A stretch of 64,000 nucleotides of DNA from Streptomyces cellostaticus (GCF_001513965.1 NZ_KQ948016.1:521241-585240); one strand, 5' to 3'. Shown: positions 9,623-16,240, counted from the stretch's first letter. Numbers and translations are program-made. Notes: a model not told the origin generated them from the sequence alone.

Positions 9623-9638
9623 ATTACTGGCCAGTAAT
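9623..9638. promoter_or_regulatory. perfect 16-bp palindrome, probable operator
   Basis: ATTACTGGCCAGTAAT at 9623-9638 is a perfect dyad only 15 bases past the lipA stop and about 190 bases before the next small gene. It has the size and A/T-ended shape of a TetR- or GntR-type operator. It has no spacer, so it is a poor hairpin terminator. The regulator is unknown. Confidence 0.45.
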
Positions 9639-9824
9639 GGCCGAGTCGACGCGGTCCTGACCGTCCTCGCTGATGAGGGCAGCCATCAGGGCCGCGTCAG
9701 CGTTTCGGCGCTCTGTATCAAAGCTTCATTGGTGTTTGACCGGTCGGACACGCCCTGGTAACACCAATCAGTGACTCTGGTATCACGCCCCGTACACCAC
9801 CCGATCCGAGGGGGGACCTCGATC

Positions 9825-10022
9825 ATGCAGGCCGCGCCCGTTCGCGCCACCGCCATCCCGACCTTCACCGACGCGCTCCGCGCCGTCGAGTCCCTGCTGA
9901 TGAGCGGCGGACAGCGCACCGCCCGCCGCAACGCCTGGACCTCCGTGCTGGAGGACCGCCGCCGCGCCAAGGACCGGGTCGAGGCACAGCGCGTCCTGGA
10001 GCAGGCCGCCACCCGTTCCTGA
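9825..10022 (+). CDS. small conserved Streptomyces protein, unknown function
   Basis: A 65-residue soluble protein starting MQAAPVRATAIPTFTDALRAVESLLMSGGQ and ending in an Arg/Glu-rich helix (RRRAKDRVEAQRVLEQAATR). ATG 9825 follows a GGGGGGA site. An earlier in-frame start (9771) would overlap likely promoter sequence. A conserved small gene sits at this point, between lipA and the DUF4191 gene, in the Streptomyces order I recall. No domain is recognised. Confidence 0.75.
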   Translation: MQAAPVRATAIPTFTDALRAVESLLMSGGQRTARRNAWTSVLEDRRRAKDRVEAQRVLEQAATRS

Positions 10023-10084
10023 CCCCCCTCCCCCGGCGGGCACTGCCGTCGTGGGCACTCCCGGGGCCACGTAGACTTCGTGGC

Positions 10085-10789
10085 ATGGCGAGGAAGGAAA
10101 CCGCGGCGGACGCCGCGAACGCAGGGCGACTGAAGCAGATCGCCCTCACGTACAAGATGACCCGGAAGGCCGACAAGACGATCGGTCTTGTCCTCGGGGC
10201 CGTCGGCATCGGCACCCTCGGTGTGTTCCTCGCGATCGGCTTCCTGATCGGCCACCCGGTCTATCTCGGCATCCTGGGCCTGCTGCTGGGCGTTCTCGCG
10301 ACGGCGATCGTGTTCGGGCGCCGGGCCGAGCGGGCCGCCTTCGGGCAGATGGAGGGCCAGCCGGGCGCCGCAGCGGCCGTACTGGACAACATCGGCCGGG
10401 GCTGGACGACGACCCCCGCGGTGGCGATGAACCGCAGCCAGGACGTGGTGCACCGGGCCGTCGGCAAGGCCGGCATCGTGCTGGTCGCCGAGGGCAACCC
10501 GAACCGGGTGAAGACCCTGCTGGCCGCCGAGAAGAAGAAGATGAACCGCATCGTGGCGGACGTGCCGGTGCACGACGTGATCGTGGGCACGGGCGAGGGC
10601 CAGGTCGAGCTGAAGAAGCTGCGCACGACCATGCTCAAGCTCCCGCGCGTGCTCACCGGCCCCCAGGTGACCACCACCAACGACCGGCTGCGCGCCATGG
10701 GCGACCTGATGAGCAACATGCCGCTGCCGAAGGGTCCGATTCCCGGACGTGGCCCTGGCGGTCGCTCCCCCCGGATGCCGCGAGGATGA
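10085..10789 (+). CDS. DUF4191 membrane protein with element-supplied C-terminus
   Basis: The 234-residue product has a basic cytoplasmic N-terminus and two transmembrane segments at about residues 35-80 (GLVLGAVGIGTLGVFLAIGFLI and GILGLLLGVLATAIVF). A soluble C-terminal domain follows. This is the DUF4191 family, conserved next to lipA in actinobacteria; its function is unknown. The gene is the integration site of the serine-integrase element. From 10741 onward the last 16 codons (IPGRG...MPRG) are element DNA. The displaced native 3' end (MPKGMRMPKGGPKAR and stop) lies at 15622-15667. Restoring it would give 233 residues, so length and basic/Pro/Gly character are almost unchanged. Confidence 0.9.
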   Translation: MARKETAADAANAGRLKQIALTYKMTRKADKTIGLVLGAVGIGTLGVFLAIGFLIGHPVYLGILGLLLGVLATAIVFGRRAERAAFGQMEGQPGAAAAVLDNIGRGWTTTPAVAMNRSQDVVHRAVGKAGIVLVAEGNPNRVKTLLAAEKKKMNRIVADVPVHDVIVGTGEGQVELKKLRTTMLKLPRVLTGPQVTTTNDRLRAMGDLMSNMPLPKGPIPGRGPGGRSPRMPRG

Positions 10790-12776
10790 CACCCGGCCTC
10801 ACCTCCCCGCTCATCTCCATGGGCGGCAGGGGGTGAGGATCAACGGGAGGGGTACCTTCGTAGCCCTCCAGGGCCTCCATGAGTCCTTCCCAGAGGCCTG
10901 ACGCAGTCCAGCGCCGCCAGTGCCCGCGCAGGCCCGTAGAGCCGTACTTCGCCTCGAGTTCGGGCCAGCGGGCACCGGTCCGCGCCTTCTCCAAGAACGC
11001 TTCCAACACGACGCGCGGCGCGAGCCCGCCCTTCTGGCGCGGGGTGGGACCTCCGCCTGGGAAGCGAACCGTTCCCATGACCCGATCCCAGGCCGCGTCT
11101 GTGAGATCGGGGACCATGCGTTCGTTCTTCCGGAACCACTCCGCCACCGAGCAGACCAGCCCCTTGCGCATCGGCGGAGGAGGACCGGTCACCTTGATAC
11201 GGATGTTGAGGAGTTCCATGAACTCCTGCTGTTGTTCGCCGGACAGCTCCTCCAGGCGGTGGTGTGCCATCTCCGCGAGAGCCTGAAGGTTCTTCGCGCG
11301 CTCCTCCCCCATGGCCACCTCAACCTGCCAAGCGGCAACCTCTCCCCGCGTCTTCTCCAGTTGTGCCAGTTCCTCCAGCAAGGGCTTCACGGCCCGCTCA
11401 ACGGCGGCTTCGGCTTCCTCCGGAGTGCGCCCCTTGCGCAGTTCCCGTTTGGTCACCACGACAGTCGTGACGTCGATCGTGTCGTTCTGCTCCGCGATGT
11501 GCTGATCCAGTTCGGCGAGCCTCGACGTCAGGTCGACGTTCTGCCCGACCGTCGTTCCCACCCACTCCTCAGCCATGGCCCGGAGGCGCTCGGCATCGCC
11601 GAGAAGTTCACAGACTTCCATCCATGCCCACTTCTCCACGCCGCCTGCGTTGATCTGGGAGCAGGAGCAGGTGGGCGCGCCGGGGTAGGCCTCGGCTTTG
11701 CCCGTGCAGCGATAGTGCCGAGTTGTCGCCTCAGCGCGAGTGGCTCCCACATAGTGCTTGCCACAAGGGCTCATGATCCGGCCCGAAAGCGTGTATACCC
11801 GCCTGGGACCCGCAGCGGCACGAGCAAGTTTGGCAGTCGCTCGCCGGAGCTCGGCGACCTCTTCCGGAGTGAAGACGGGGTCCAGGTCGATGACGATGGA
11901 CTCGCCCCACACCGGACGGCCGTCCGGTCCCAGCTCGGCGTTCTTGGGGCTCCTGAAGACGAACCGGGCGTTGAGCAGATCCTCATCCATCAACCGCGAG
12001 CGGATATTAGCTCTACTCCAAGGCTTACCGGACCGGGTCAACAGCCCTTCGGCGTTGAGGCTCAGCGCCACCGTTTCCCAGCGCCCTCGGAACCTGACCG
12101 CGAATTCCCGCGCCCTGCGAAGCACCACAGCTTCATGGAGATTCACGCACGGAAACGACCGAGAGCAGCATTCCCCTCCGTCGCATAAATCGATAACGAG
12201 CCTCTGCTCACCCTTCTTCCCTTTGTTGGCGATCCGATATCCATAGCGAGCCTGCCCGCCAGGAAATCCGCCCTCTTCCGCCTTTTCTTGAATTCCCCCC
12301 TGTGTACGGCTACGAATATTCTCACGCTCATCCTCCGCATAATCTGCATCTTTGCGCATCTTCGAGCGTCCGGAGGCTGTGGAATTGTCGTAGTCGTCCT
12401 TGACGACAGCAACGAAGATCCCGAGTTCTTCGAGGTCCCAGACCCAGCGCCAGAATGCCCGGCCTGTACGACCGATGGCCCGGCCTTCGTTCACTACCAC
12501 CATGTCGAAGGGGCGAGGATCACGGTGGGCATCCCCCATGAGCCGCTTGAGGTCGCCCCGCTGGTGCGCCTCGAGGCTGCCGCTCACGCCTTCGTCGGTG
12601 TAGGTGCCGACATGAGCCCACCCCTTGCGCTCGATGTAGCGCGCGGTCTTCTTTGACGTGTAGGCGACGCCGTAGCCCTTGGCCTGGTCTTCGGTCGAAA
12701 CCCTCAGGTAATCAACCGCTCGAAGCGTGGTCGCCCCTGCTGCTCCATCGACTAACGATGTGAGAGCCTTACCCAT
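10653..12776 (-). CDS. large serine recombinase (integrase) with C-terminal DUF4096-like domain
   Basis: The 707-residue protein integrates and excises the element. The resolvase catalytic domain is N-terminal (YLRVSTEDQ, catalytic Ser27; RIGRTGR-like segment near residue 100). The recombinase domain comes next at about 150-300. A zinc-ribbon region has Cys338, Cys357, Cys370 and Cys372, followed by a coiled coil at about 415-525. Residues 557-637 (LTDAAWDRV ... LRGHWRRWTASGLWEGLMEAL) resemble DUF4096, the N-terminal domain of IS5-type transposases. ATG 12776 has GGAGGGA upstream. Residues 686-707 are read from host DNA antisense to the DUF4191 gene. In the excised circle the frame would instead run through attP to a 12-residue tail and TAG. 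Confidence 0.92.
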   Translation of the reverse strand: MGKALTSLVDGAAGATTLRAVDYLRVSTEDQAKGYGVAYTSKKTARYIERKGWAHVGTYTDEGVSGSLEAHQRGDLKRLMGDAHRDPRPFDMVVVNEGRAIGRTGRAFWRWVWDLEELGIFVAVVKDDYDNSTASGRSKMRKDADYAEDERENIRSRTQGGIQEKAEEGGFPGGQARYGYRIANKGKKGEQRLVIDLCDGGECCSRSFPCVNLHEAVVLRRAREFAVRFRGRWETVALSLNAEGLLTRSGKPWSRANIRSRLMDEDLLNARFVFRSPKNAELGPDGRPVWGESIVIDLDPVFTPEEVAELRRATAKLARAAAGPRRVYTLSGRIMSPCGKHYVGATRAEATTRHYRCTGKAEAYPGAPTCSCSQINAGGVEKWAWMEVCELLGDAERLRAMAEEWVGTTVGQNVDLTSRLAELDQHIAEQNDTIDVTTVVVTKRELRKGRTPEEAEAAVERAVKPLLEELAQLEKTRGEVAAWQVEVAMGEERAKNLQALAEMAHHRLEELSGEQQQEFMELLNIRIKVTGPPPPMRKGLVCSVAEWFRKNERMVPDLTDAAWDRVMGTVRFPGGGPTPRQKGGLAPRVVLEAFLEKARTGARWPELEAKYGSTGLRGHWRRWTASGLWEGLMEALEGYEGTPPVDPHPLPPMEMSGEVRPGVILAASGGSDRQGHVRESDPSAAACCSSGRPWRAAGRWWWSPGGR
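10722..10740. repeat. attL, left 19-bp att core copy
   Basis: CGCTGCCGAAGGGTCCGAT here is repeated exactly at 15603-15621. The flanking bases differ on both sides (C and T here, A and G at the right copy), which sets the limits of shared sequence. It lies in the coding sequence of the DUF4191 gene and, on the other strand, of the integrase. Confidence 0.85.
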
Positions 12777-12865
12777 GTCAGTCCCTCCAGACTGGCCAGA
12801 CCCCGGAGCGCGCCAACGCTGCCGGGGTCACCCATGTGGTCAGTCAACTGTATGTGATGATCGCG

Positions 12866-13153
12866 CTACTCGGGCCCGAACAGGATTTCCAGTATCCGAC
12901 GATGCGCCGCTTGCGATCCCGGCCTCTCCGTCGCCTGCCAAATGGCCTTGCGATCAGGGCTCTTCTCTACGGGATCTCGCAGTCGCTCCGAATGTTTCCT
13001 CTTACCTGGTCCGCCTCCCCCCTTATGGTCCGCCTCTGAGAGAGCTTGTAGACGTTGTTTGCGAGCCAACACGGCGGGCCACCCGACCGGAGGGGACGAA
13101 GCGATGGACGGGCAAGGTTTGCACGTGGCACTGTCGCTGGAATCGACAGACAT
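12866..13153 (-). CDS. small hypothetical protein upstream of the integrase
   Basis: A 95-residue frame starts at ATG 13153 with a TGGAGG site about 8 bases before it and ends 90 bases upstream of the integrase start, on the same strand. The product is basic and polar (ARKQRLQALSEADHKGGGG ... DRKAIWQATERPGSQAAHRRILEILF) with no recognised domain. Its place beside the integrase would suit an excision factor (recombination directionality factor), but that is a guess from position alone. Overlapping frames on the other strand lack a ribosome site. Confidence 0.45.
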   Translation of the reverse strand: MSVDSSDSATCKPCPSIASSPPVGWPAVLARKQRLQALSEADHKGGGGPGKRKHSERLRDPVEKSPDRKAIWQATERPGSQAAHRRILEILFGPE

Positions 13154-13790
13154 GACGGGGCCTCCAGAGCCTCAAATCAGGAAGTAGGTATCGGGTGTTC
13201 ATGACTTCTCTCCTTTGCGCTTACAGGGCGCTTATCCTGCGTACGCCCTGATCAGGCGCAGCCAACTTGCCTTCGAATTATACGAGTTGCCACCGCCGGA
13301 AGCTCGTGCTTTTCCGTGACATGCAGGATCGATGAATCATCTGGGACGGTAGAAATCCGCACCGTAATACGTCCCCGCCCACAGCCACTGACAGGCCATC
13401 AGCTCCTGAGCGAGGCAGCCACCCCAGGGGGCATGCTCACAAGCCCGCGCAGACCGCAGCGACCACCGGACCACACCCGGGAACCCGGCCAGTACCAGGG
13501 CACACCGCTCTCCCGGCGAACAGGGAGAAGACAGGGAGCAGCCGTGCGACCAGATCGGAGTAACTCTTCTTTACTTGCTCAAGGGCGCGCCTTCGGCGCG
13601 CCGCGCGGCCCTGCCGCTCGGCCCGGCGTGCGGCCTTCGGCCGGTCCGGTCCGGCGGCAGCCGCGCAACGACCGCAAGCGACCCCCGAGCGTGCGAACGT
13701 CACTCCGGCCGGATCGGCGTAACTCTTCTTCTCTGTTCTTGAAGGCGACTGCCTTGCCCAGTCCGGTCACCGGGATGTGGCTGGGGCCGA
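13154..13790. other. non-coding stretch of the element with GC-rich structure
   Basis: No frame here has a convincing start, ribosome site or protein-like composition; the longest open frame is Arg/Pro/Ser-rich read-through. It contains a diverged direct repeat pair (13553-13571 and 13712-13730). Between them are GC-rich hairpins, notably GGCGCGCC-TTC-GGCGCGCC and GGCC-TTC-GGCC. The segment 13154-13550 shows nothing I can name. Confidence 0.5.
13553..13730. repeat. direct repeat pair flanking GC-rich hairpins
   Basis: GATCGGAGTAACTCTTCTT (13553-13571) and the same sequence with one change, A to C at position 7 (13712-13730), are spaced 159 bases start to start. Weaker similarity continues for about 20 bases past each copy. 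The interval is very GC-rich and full of TTC-loop hairpins. Iteron-like or RNA-structure roles are both possible. Confidence 0.6.
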
Positions 13791-13956
13791 CGGCCTCCGA
13801 GGCTTTTAGGCAGCCACCATGGGGCGAGCCTCGAAGAACAGGGGGCCGATCGGGCTATTGCGGGCAGGTCCCAAAGACTGCCCGATCCGCCAAGCAGCGT
13901 AAGGCCCCCTGTTCACTCACCCCATGGCAGCTCCCGCCCAAAAGCCTCTACGGCCG
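13791..13956. ncRNA. 166-nt imperfect inverted repeat, candidate structured RNA
   Basis: Stems nest in order. CGGCC 13791-13795 pairs with 13952-13956. AGGCTTTT 13800-13807 pairs with 13940-13947, and GGC 13809-13811 with 13936-13938. CCATGGGG 13817-13824 pairs with 13920-13927. GAACAGGGGGCC 13836-13847 pairs with 13903-13914. GATCGGGC 13848-13855 pairs with 13880-13887. An alternative tip, GGGCAG 13862-13867 with CTGCCC 13878-13883, competes with the last stem. Loops of unequal size separate the stems, which looks like a folded RNA rather than a simple operator or insertion-sequence end. The transcribed strand is unknown; the two genes to its right are transcribed towards it. Confidence 0.5.
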
Positions 13957-14096
13957 GCGGCGTGCCCAAAGCGCACCACCACGGCATCACACGTTCAGAC
14001 AGCAGAGAGCCCCGTCCACGGCCCTACGGGGGAGGAGTCACAGACGGGGCAGCCGACTCGCTGAGCCTTGATTTCGCCGTCCTCAGCGAGCCGGGG

Positions 14097-14369
14097 TCAT
14101 TCGTCCCGTGTCACACGGGCGTGATCGCTCACGACACGGCCGTCCGGCGTCGTCTGGACATGCGCAGGTGACGCCATCAGATGCGCCGCTACCTTCTGCA
14201 CCACGTCAGCGTTCCACGTCCCCATAGCCACCATCGGACGACCGTCCGGCGCCACGCGGGGAGCCAGCCAGCCAAGGTCCCGCGCCGGAATCCCGATCGC
14301 CAGCAGCGCCTGCCGCAGCACCTCATGCGCGTCAGCAGCAGCCTTCTTACTGCTCTTGTAGATCTCCAT
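14097..14369 (-). CDS. small hypothetical protein of the element
   Basis: A 90-residue soluble protein starting MEIYKSSKKAAADAHEVLRQALLAIGI and containing GWLAPRVAPDGRPMVAMGTWNADVVQKVAAHLM. The composition looks like a real alpha/beta protein. ATG 14369 lies 5 bases past the stop of the upstream zinc-ribbon gene, so the pair is probably translationally coupled. An in-frame codon at 14402 would overlap that gene. No family is recognised. Confidence 0.65.
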   Translation of the reverse strand: MEIYKSSKKAAADAHEVLRQALLAIGIPARDLGWLAPRVAPDGRPMVAMGTWNADVVQKVAAHLMASPAHVQTTPDGRVVSDHARVTRDE

Positions 14370-14374
14370 GGGGA

Positions 14375-14575
14375 TCACTGCCCCGCCCCCTTCGGTGCGC
14401 AAGCCGTGTGCCAGTAGACCACGATCGGAGACGAGTCCCGGCGAGCCAGCAACCCCCGGCGGCAGTTCTCAAGGTTCTTGATCGGCACACCACATGCCGG
14501 GCACGTCTCACCGGCCGGGGCGTAGGTCGTGTACTCCCGCTGACGCGCGTCGGTCTCCACTGTCGGGTTCGTCAT
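14375..14575 (-). CDS. small zinc-ribbon-like protein of the element
   Basis: A 66-residue protein with Cys25 and Cys28 (TCPACG) and His56/Cys59 (WHTAC) spaced like a treble-clef or ribbon zinc site, plus Cys38. Such proteins commonly bind nucleic acid or act as adaptors, but nothing more specific can be said. It heads a two-gene unit and is divergent from the HTH gene at 14672; the 96 bases between must hold both promoters. Confidence 0.65.
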   Translation of the reverse strand: MTNPTVETDARQREYTTYAPAGETCPACGVPIKNLENCRRGLLARRDSSPIVVYWHTACAPKGAGQ

Positions 14576-14671
14576 GGCGGGATCGTGGCCCGTCCTTGTG
14601 GACGTATCTCCCCCGCGGGCAGGGACGGTTGGGACAATCGGCCGTTAGGCTCGAAGAAGGCCCAAACGTCC

Positions 14672-15439
14672 ATGGGGGAAGCCTTGAACGCCGCCTTACG
14701 ATCAGCTATGGCCGACGCCGATATGAAGCCCAGGCAACTCGCGGCCCGGATCGGTGTGAGTGTGAAGCAGGTGGAACGCTGGCTAGCGGATGCCGAACTG
14801 AGGCCACACGCGAGGAACCGCACGGACGCCTGCCGTGCGCTGGGAGTGGATGAAGAGATGATCTGGCCGAAGACCGTTCAGGAACGCGTGAAGACAGGCC
14901 ATGACCGTGAGCTAGTCCACAGCTACCCCTACCGATCCGCCTGCCCCTCGACAGTGTGGGCCGATCTTGTCGACGAAGCCACGCAAGAACTGTTCTTCGC
15001 TGGCTATACCAACTATTTCCTCTGGACCCAGGTGCCTCATTTCGCCGACACCCTTCGCCGCAAGGCCGAGAGCGGGTGTCGAGTACGGTTCCTGCTGGGA
15101 GATCCGGACGGCGAGGTGACCCGGAACCGCGAGGCCATCGAGGACGTCACGCTGAGCGTGTCCACGCGTATCAGGATCAGCCTGGAGCATCTGGAGCGGC
15201 TTGGGCCCCTGGAAGGCCTGGAGACTCGGTTCAGCGCCGCCGATGACGCGGTGAACCACGTGTCCCTGTCCGTCTTCCGCTTCGATCACAACGCCTTGGT
15301 GACTCCGCACCTTGCCCGGCTCGTGGGCCATGATTCCCCACTCCTGCATCTGCGCCGACAGGGTGACGGCGGCATGTGGTCACGCTTCGCAGAGCACGCG
15401 GAAGAACTCTGGGGTCGGGGAGTGCACGTCCGCAGCTGA
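14672..15439 (+). CDS. HTH (XRE-like) protein with DUF5919-type C-terminal domain
   Basis: The 255-residue product starts at ATG 14672 (MGEALNAALRSAMADADMKPRQLAARIGV). Residues 1-60 form a helix-turn-helix (KPRQLAARIGVSVKQVERWLAD). The remainder (FFAGYTNYFLWTQ, then GCRVRFLLGDPDGEVT, HVSLSVFRFD and a helical end with WSRFAEHAEELW) matches my memory of DUF5919. That domain resembles a phospholipase D fold without its catalytic HKD motifs. It is probably a ligand-sensing transcription regulator of the element. An open frame extends upstream but crosses the divergent promoter region. Confidence 0.8.
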   Translation: MGEALNAALRSAMADADMKPRQLAARIGVSVKQVERWLADAELRPHARNRTDACRALGVDEEMIWPKTVQERVKTGHDRELVHSYPYRSACPSTVWADLVDEATQELFFAGYTNYFLWTQVPHFADTLRRKAESGCRVRFLLGDPDGEVTRNREAIEDVTLSVSTRIRISLEHLERLGPLEGLETRFSAADDAVNHVSLSVFRFDHNALVTPHLARLVGHDSPLLHLRRQGDGGMWSRFAEHAEELWGRGVHVRS

Positions 15440-15484
15440 CGCGGCCCTCAGCCAAGATTCAGTAGTCCGCGCCGCCACACAACA

Positions 15485-15522
15485 CGGCCCCCACCCTCGA
15501 CACCAGGTCGGGACGGGGGCCG
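15485..15522 (+). terminator. hairpin after the HTH/DUF5919 gene
   Basis: CGGCCCCC at 15485-15492 pairs with GGGGGCCG at 15515-15522, with further partial pairing inside. It lies 46 bases past the stop of the HTH gene. Confidence 0.6.
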
Positions 15523-15563
15523 CCGTACGTGGGCCTTCCCCGAGCATTCGCCCAGGTCAGAAG

Positions 15564-15621
15564 CTAGACGCGCAGAGTGAACGCAAAGGCAACCTTGGAG
15601 AACGCTGCCGAAGGGTCCGAT
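15564..15621 (-). other. stranded native 3' end of the integrase gene
   Basis: Reading left from the att core in the integrase frame gives SDPSAA, then FSKVAFAFTLRV and TAG at 15566-15564. In the excised circle this segment joins the integrase gene exactly at the core, giving a 697-residue protein instead of 707. It is therefore the element's own integrase tail, separated from the gene by integration. Confidence 0.75.
15603..15621. repeat. attR, right 19-bp att core copy
   Basis: Exact copy of 10722-10740. To its right the reading frame of the host DUF4191 gene continues; to its left is the native integrase tail. Confidence 0.85.
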
Positions 15622-15667
15622 GCCGAAGGGCATGCGGATGCCGAAGGGCGGCCCGAAGGCTCGCTAG
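15603..15667 (+). pseudogene. displaced 3' end of the DUF4191 gene
   Basis: In the DUF4191 frame this reads LPKGPMPKGMRMPKGGPKAR then TAG (15665-15667). Joining it to 10085-10740 restores a 233-residue gene. It has no start and is a leftover of integration, normally followed by the terminator at 15680. Confidence 0.8.
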
Positions 15668-15679
15668 TCCTCCTCCCAC

Positions 15680-15735
15680 CTCCTACGACGAAGGGGGCGC
15701 CCGGAGTGATCCGGGCGCCCCCTTCGTCGTAGGAG
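15680..15735. terminator. 26-bp perfect-stem terminator
   Basis: Bases 15680-15705 and 15710-15735 are exact reverse complements around a GTGA loop. It lies between the original end of the DUF4191 gene and the convergent RDD gene and would serve both directions. The element now separates it from the DUF4191 coding sequence. A partial third copy of the arm follows near 15755-15768. Confidence 0.85.
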
Positions 15736-15772
15736 CGGGCGCTGGGCGCGGGCCTCCGTCGTAGGAGGAGCG

Positions 15773-16240
15773 CTAGGCGCGGACCTCGACGGTCTTCGCG
15801 ATCCGGTCGTGCAGGCCGCGGCCGTCCCGGTCCCAGATCAGCGCGGGGATCGCGAGGCACAGCAGGACCGTGCGCAGCAGGGAACGCAGCGGGTTGACCG
15901 TGCCGGTCTCCAGAGCCACGACCCGGATGCCGAACAGTCGCTTGCCCGGGGTGAAGCCGATCGTGCCGACCAGGAGGGCGCTCATCACGAAGAAGACGAG
16001 CAGGGCCCAGTTGCTGGTAGCCGGGCTGTTGCCGTGCGTGATCAGGCCGTATGCGATCAACACGCACAGACCCCAGTCCACGGCCAGCGCCCCGAGGCGC
16101 CTGCCCGGCCGGGCGATCGAGTTCGGTCCCTCCTGCGGGAGGCCGAGCTGCTCGCCCCGGTATCCGAAGTCGGCACCGGCTTCTTCCATGGCCGCGCGCG
16201 GCCCGGACAGCCACGATCCGATTGCTTGCCTGTTGTCCAC
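15773..16240 (-). CDS. RDD-family membrane protein
   Basis: The 155-residue protein has an N-terminal cytoplasmic part (GSWLSGPRAAMEEAGADFGYRGEQLGLP) and the RDD domain with the Arg-Asp-Asp-like positions (RPGRRLGALAVDWGLC). Two or three membrane spans follow, with the family GFTPGKRLFGIRVV loop. GTG 16240 is the start. RDD proteins are small membrane proteins of uncertain transport role. It is conserved next to glnA in Streptomyces and divergent from it. Confidence 0.85.
   Translation of the reverse strand: MDNRQAIGSWLSGPRAAMEEAGADFGYRGEQLGLPQEGPNSIARPGRRLGALAVDWGLCVLIAYGLITHGNSPATSNWALLVFFVMSALLVGTIGFTPGKRLFGIRVVALETGTVNPLRSLLRTVLLCLAIPALIWDRDGRGLHDRIAKTVEVRA

Larger units (their letters stand above)
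10722..15621. mobile_element. 4.9-kb serine-integrase integrative element in the DUF4191 gene
   Basis: Identical 19-bp sequences (10722-10740 and 15603-15621) bracket a block containing a large serine recombinase, four small genes and a long non-coding structured region. The predicted circle is 4,881 bp. The left copy lies in the 3' coding end of the DUF4191 gene. The right copy is followed in frame by a plausible original end of that gene and then a strong terminator. No transfer, replication or phage structural gene is visible, so it is a minimal or decayed element. Mobility is inferred from the complete integrase and the intact att pair. Confidence 0.85.

Noticed and set aside
13437..13703. 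Minus-strand frame with KKSYSDLVARLLPVFSLF over the direct repeats
   Set aside because: Only a short part looks protein-like; the rest is Arg/Ala-rich read of the hairpin region, with no start context.
13791..13956. Insertion-sequence terminal inverted repeats around a small transposon
   Set aside because: The arms enclose only about 25-100 bases and no gene; nested stems with compensating loops fit a fold better than IS ends.
13316..14071. 251-codon plus-strand frame in the element between the integrase and the small genes
   Set aside because: It runs through the GC hairpins and the large inverted repeat, is Arg/Pro/Ser-rich, and has no ribosome site or recognisable segment.
10722..15621. 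CRISPR array or toxin-antitoxin module in the element
   Set aside because: No regularly spaced repeats beyond one diverged pair, and the small proteins show no known toxin or antitoxin motif.
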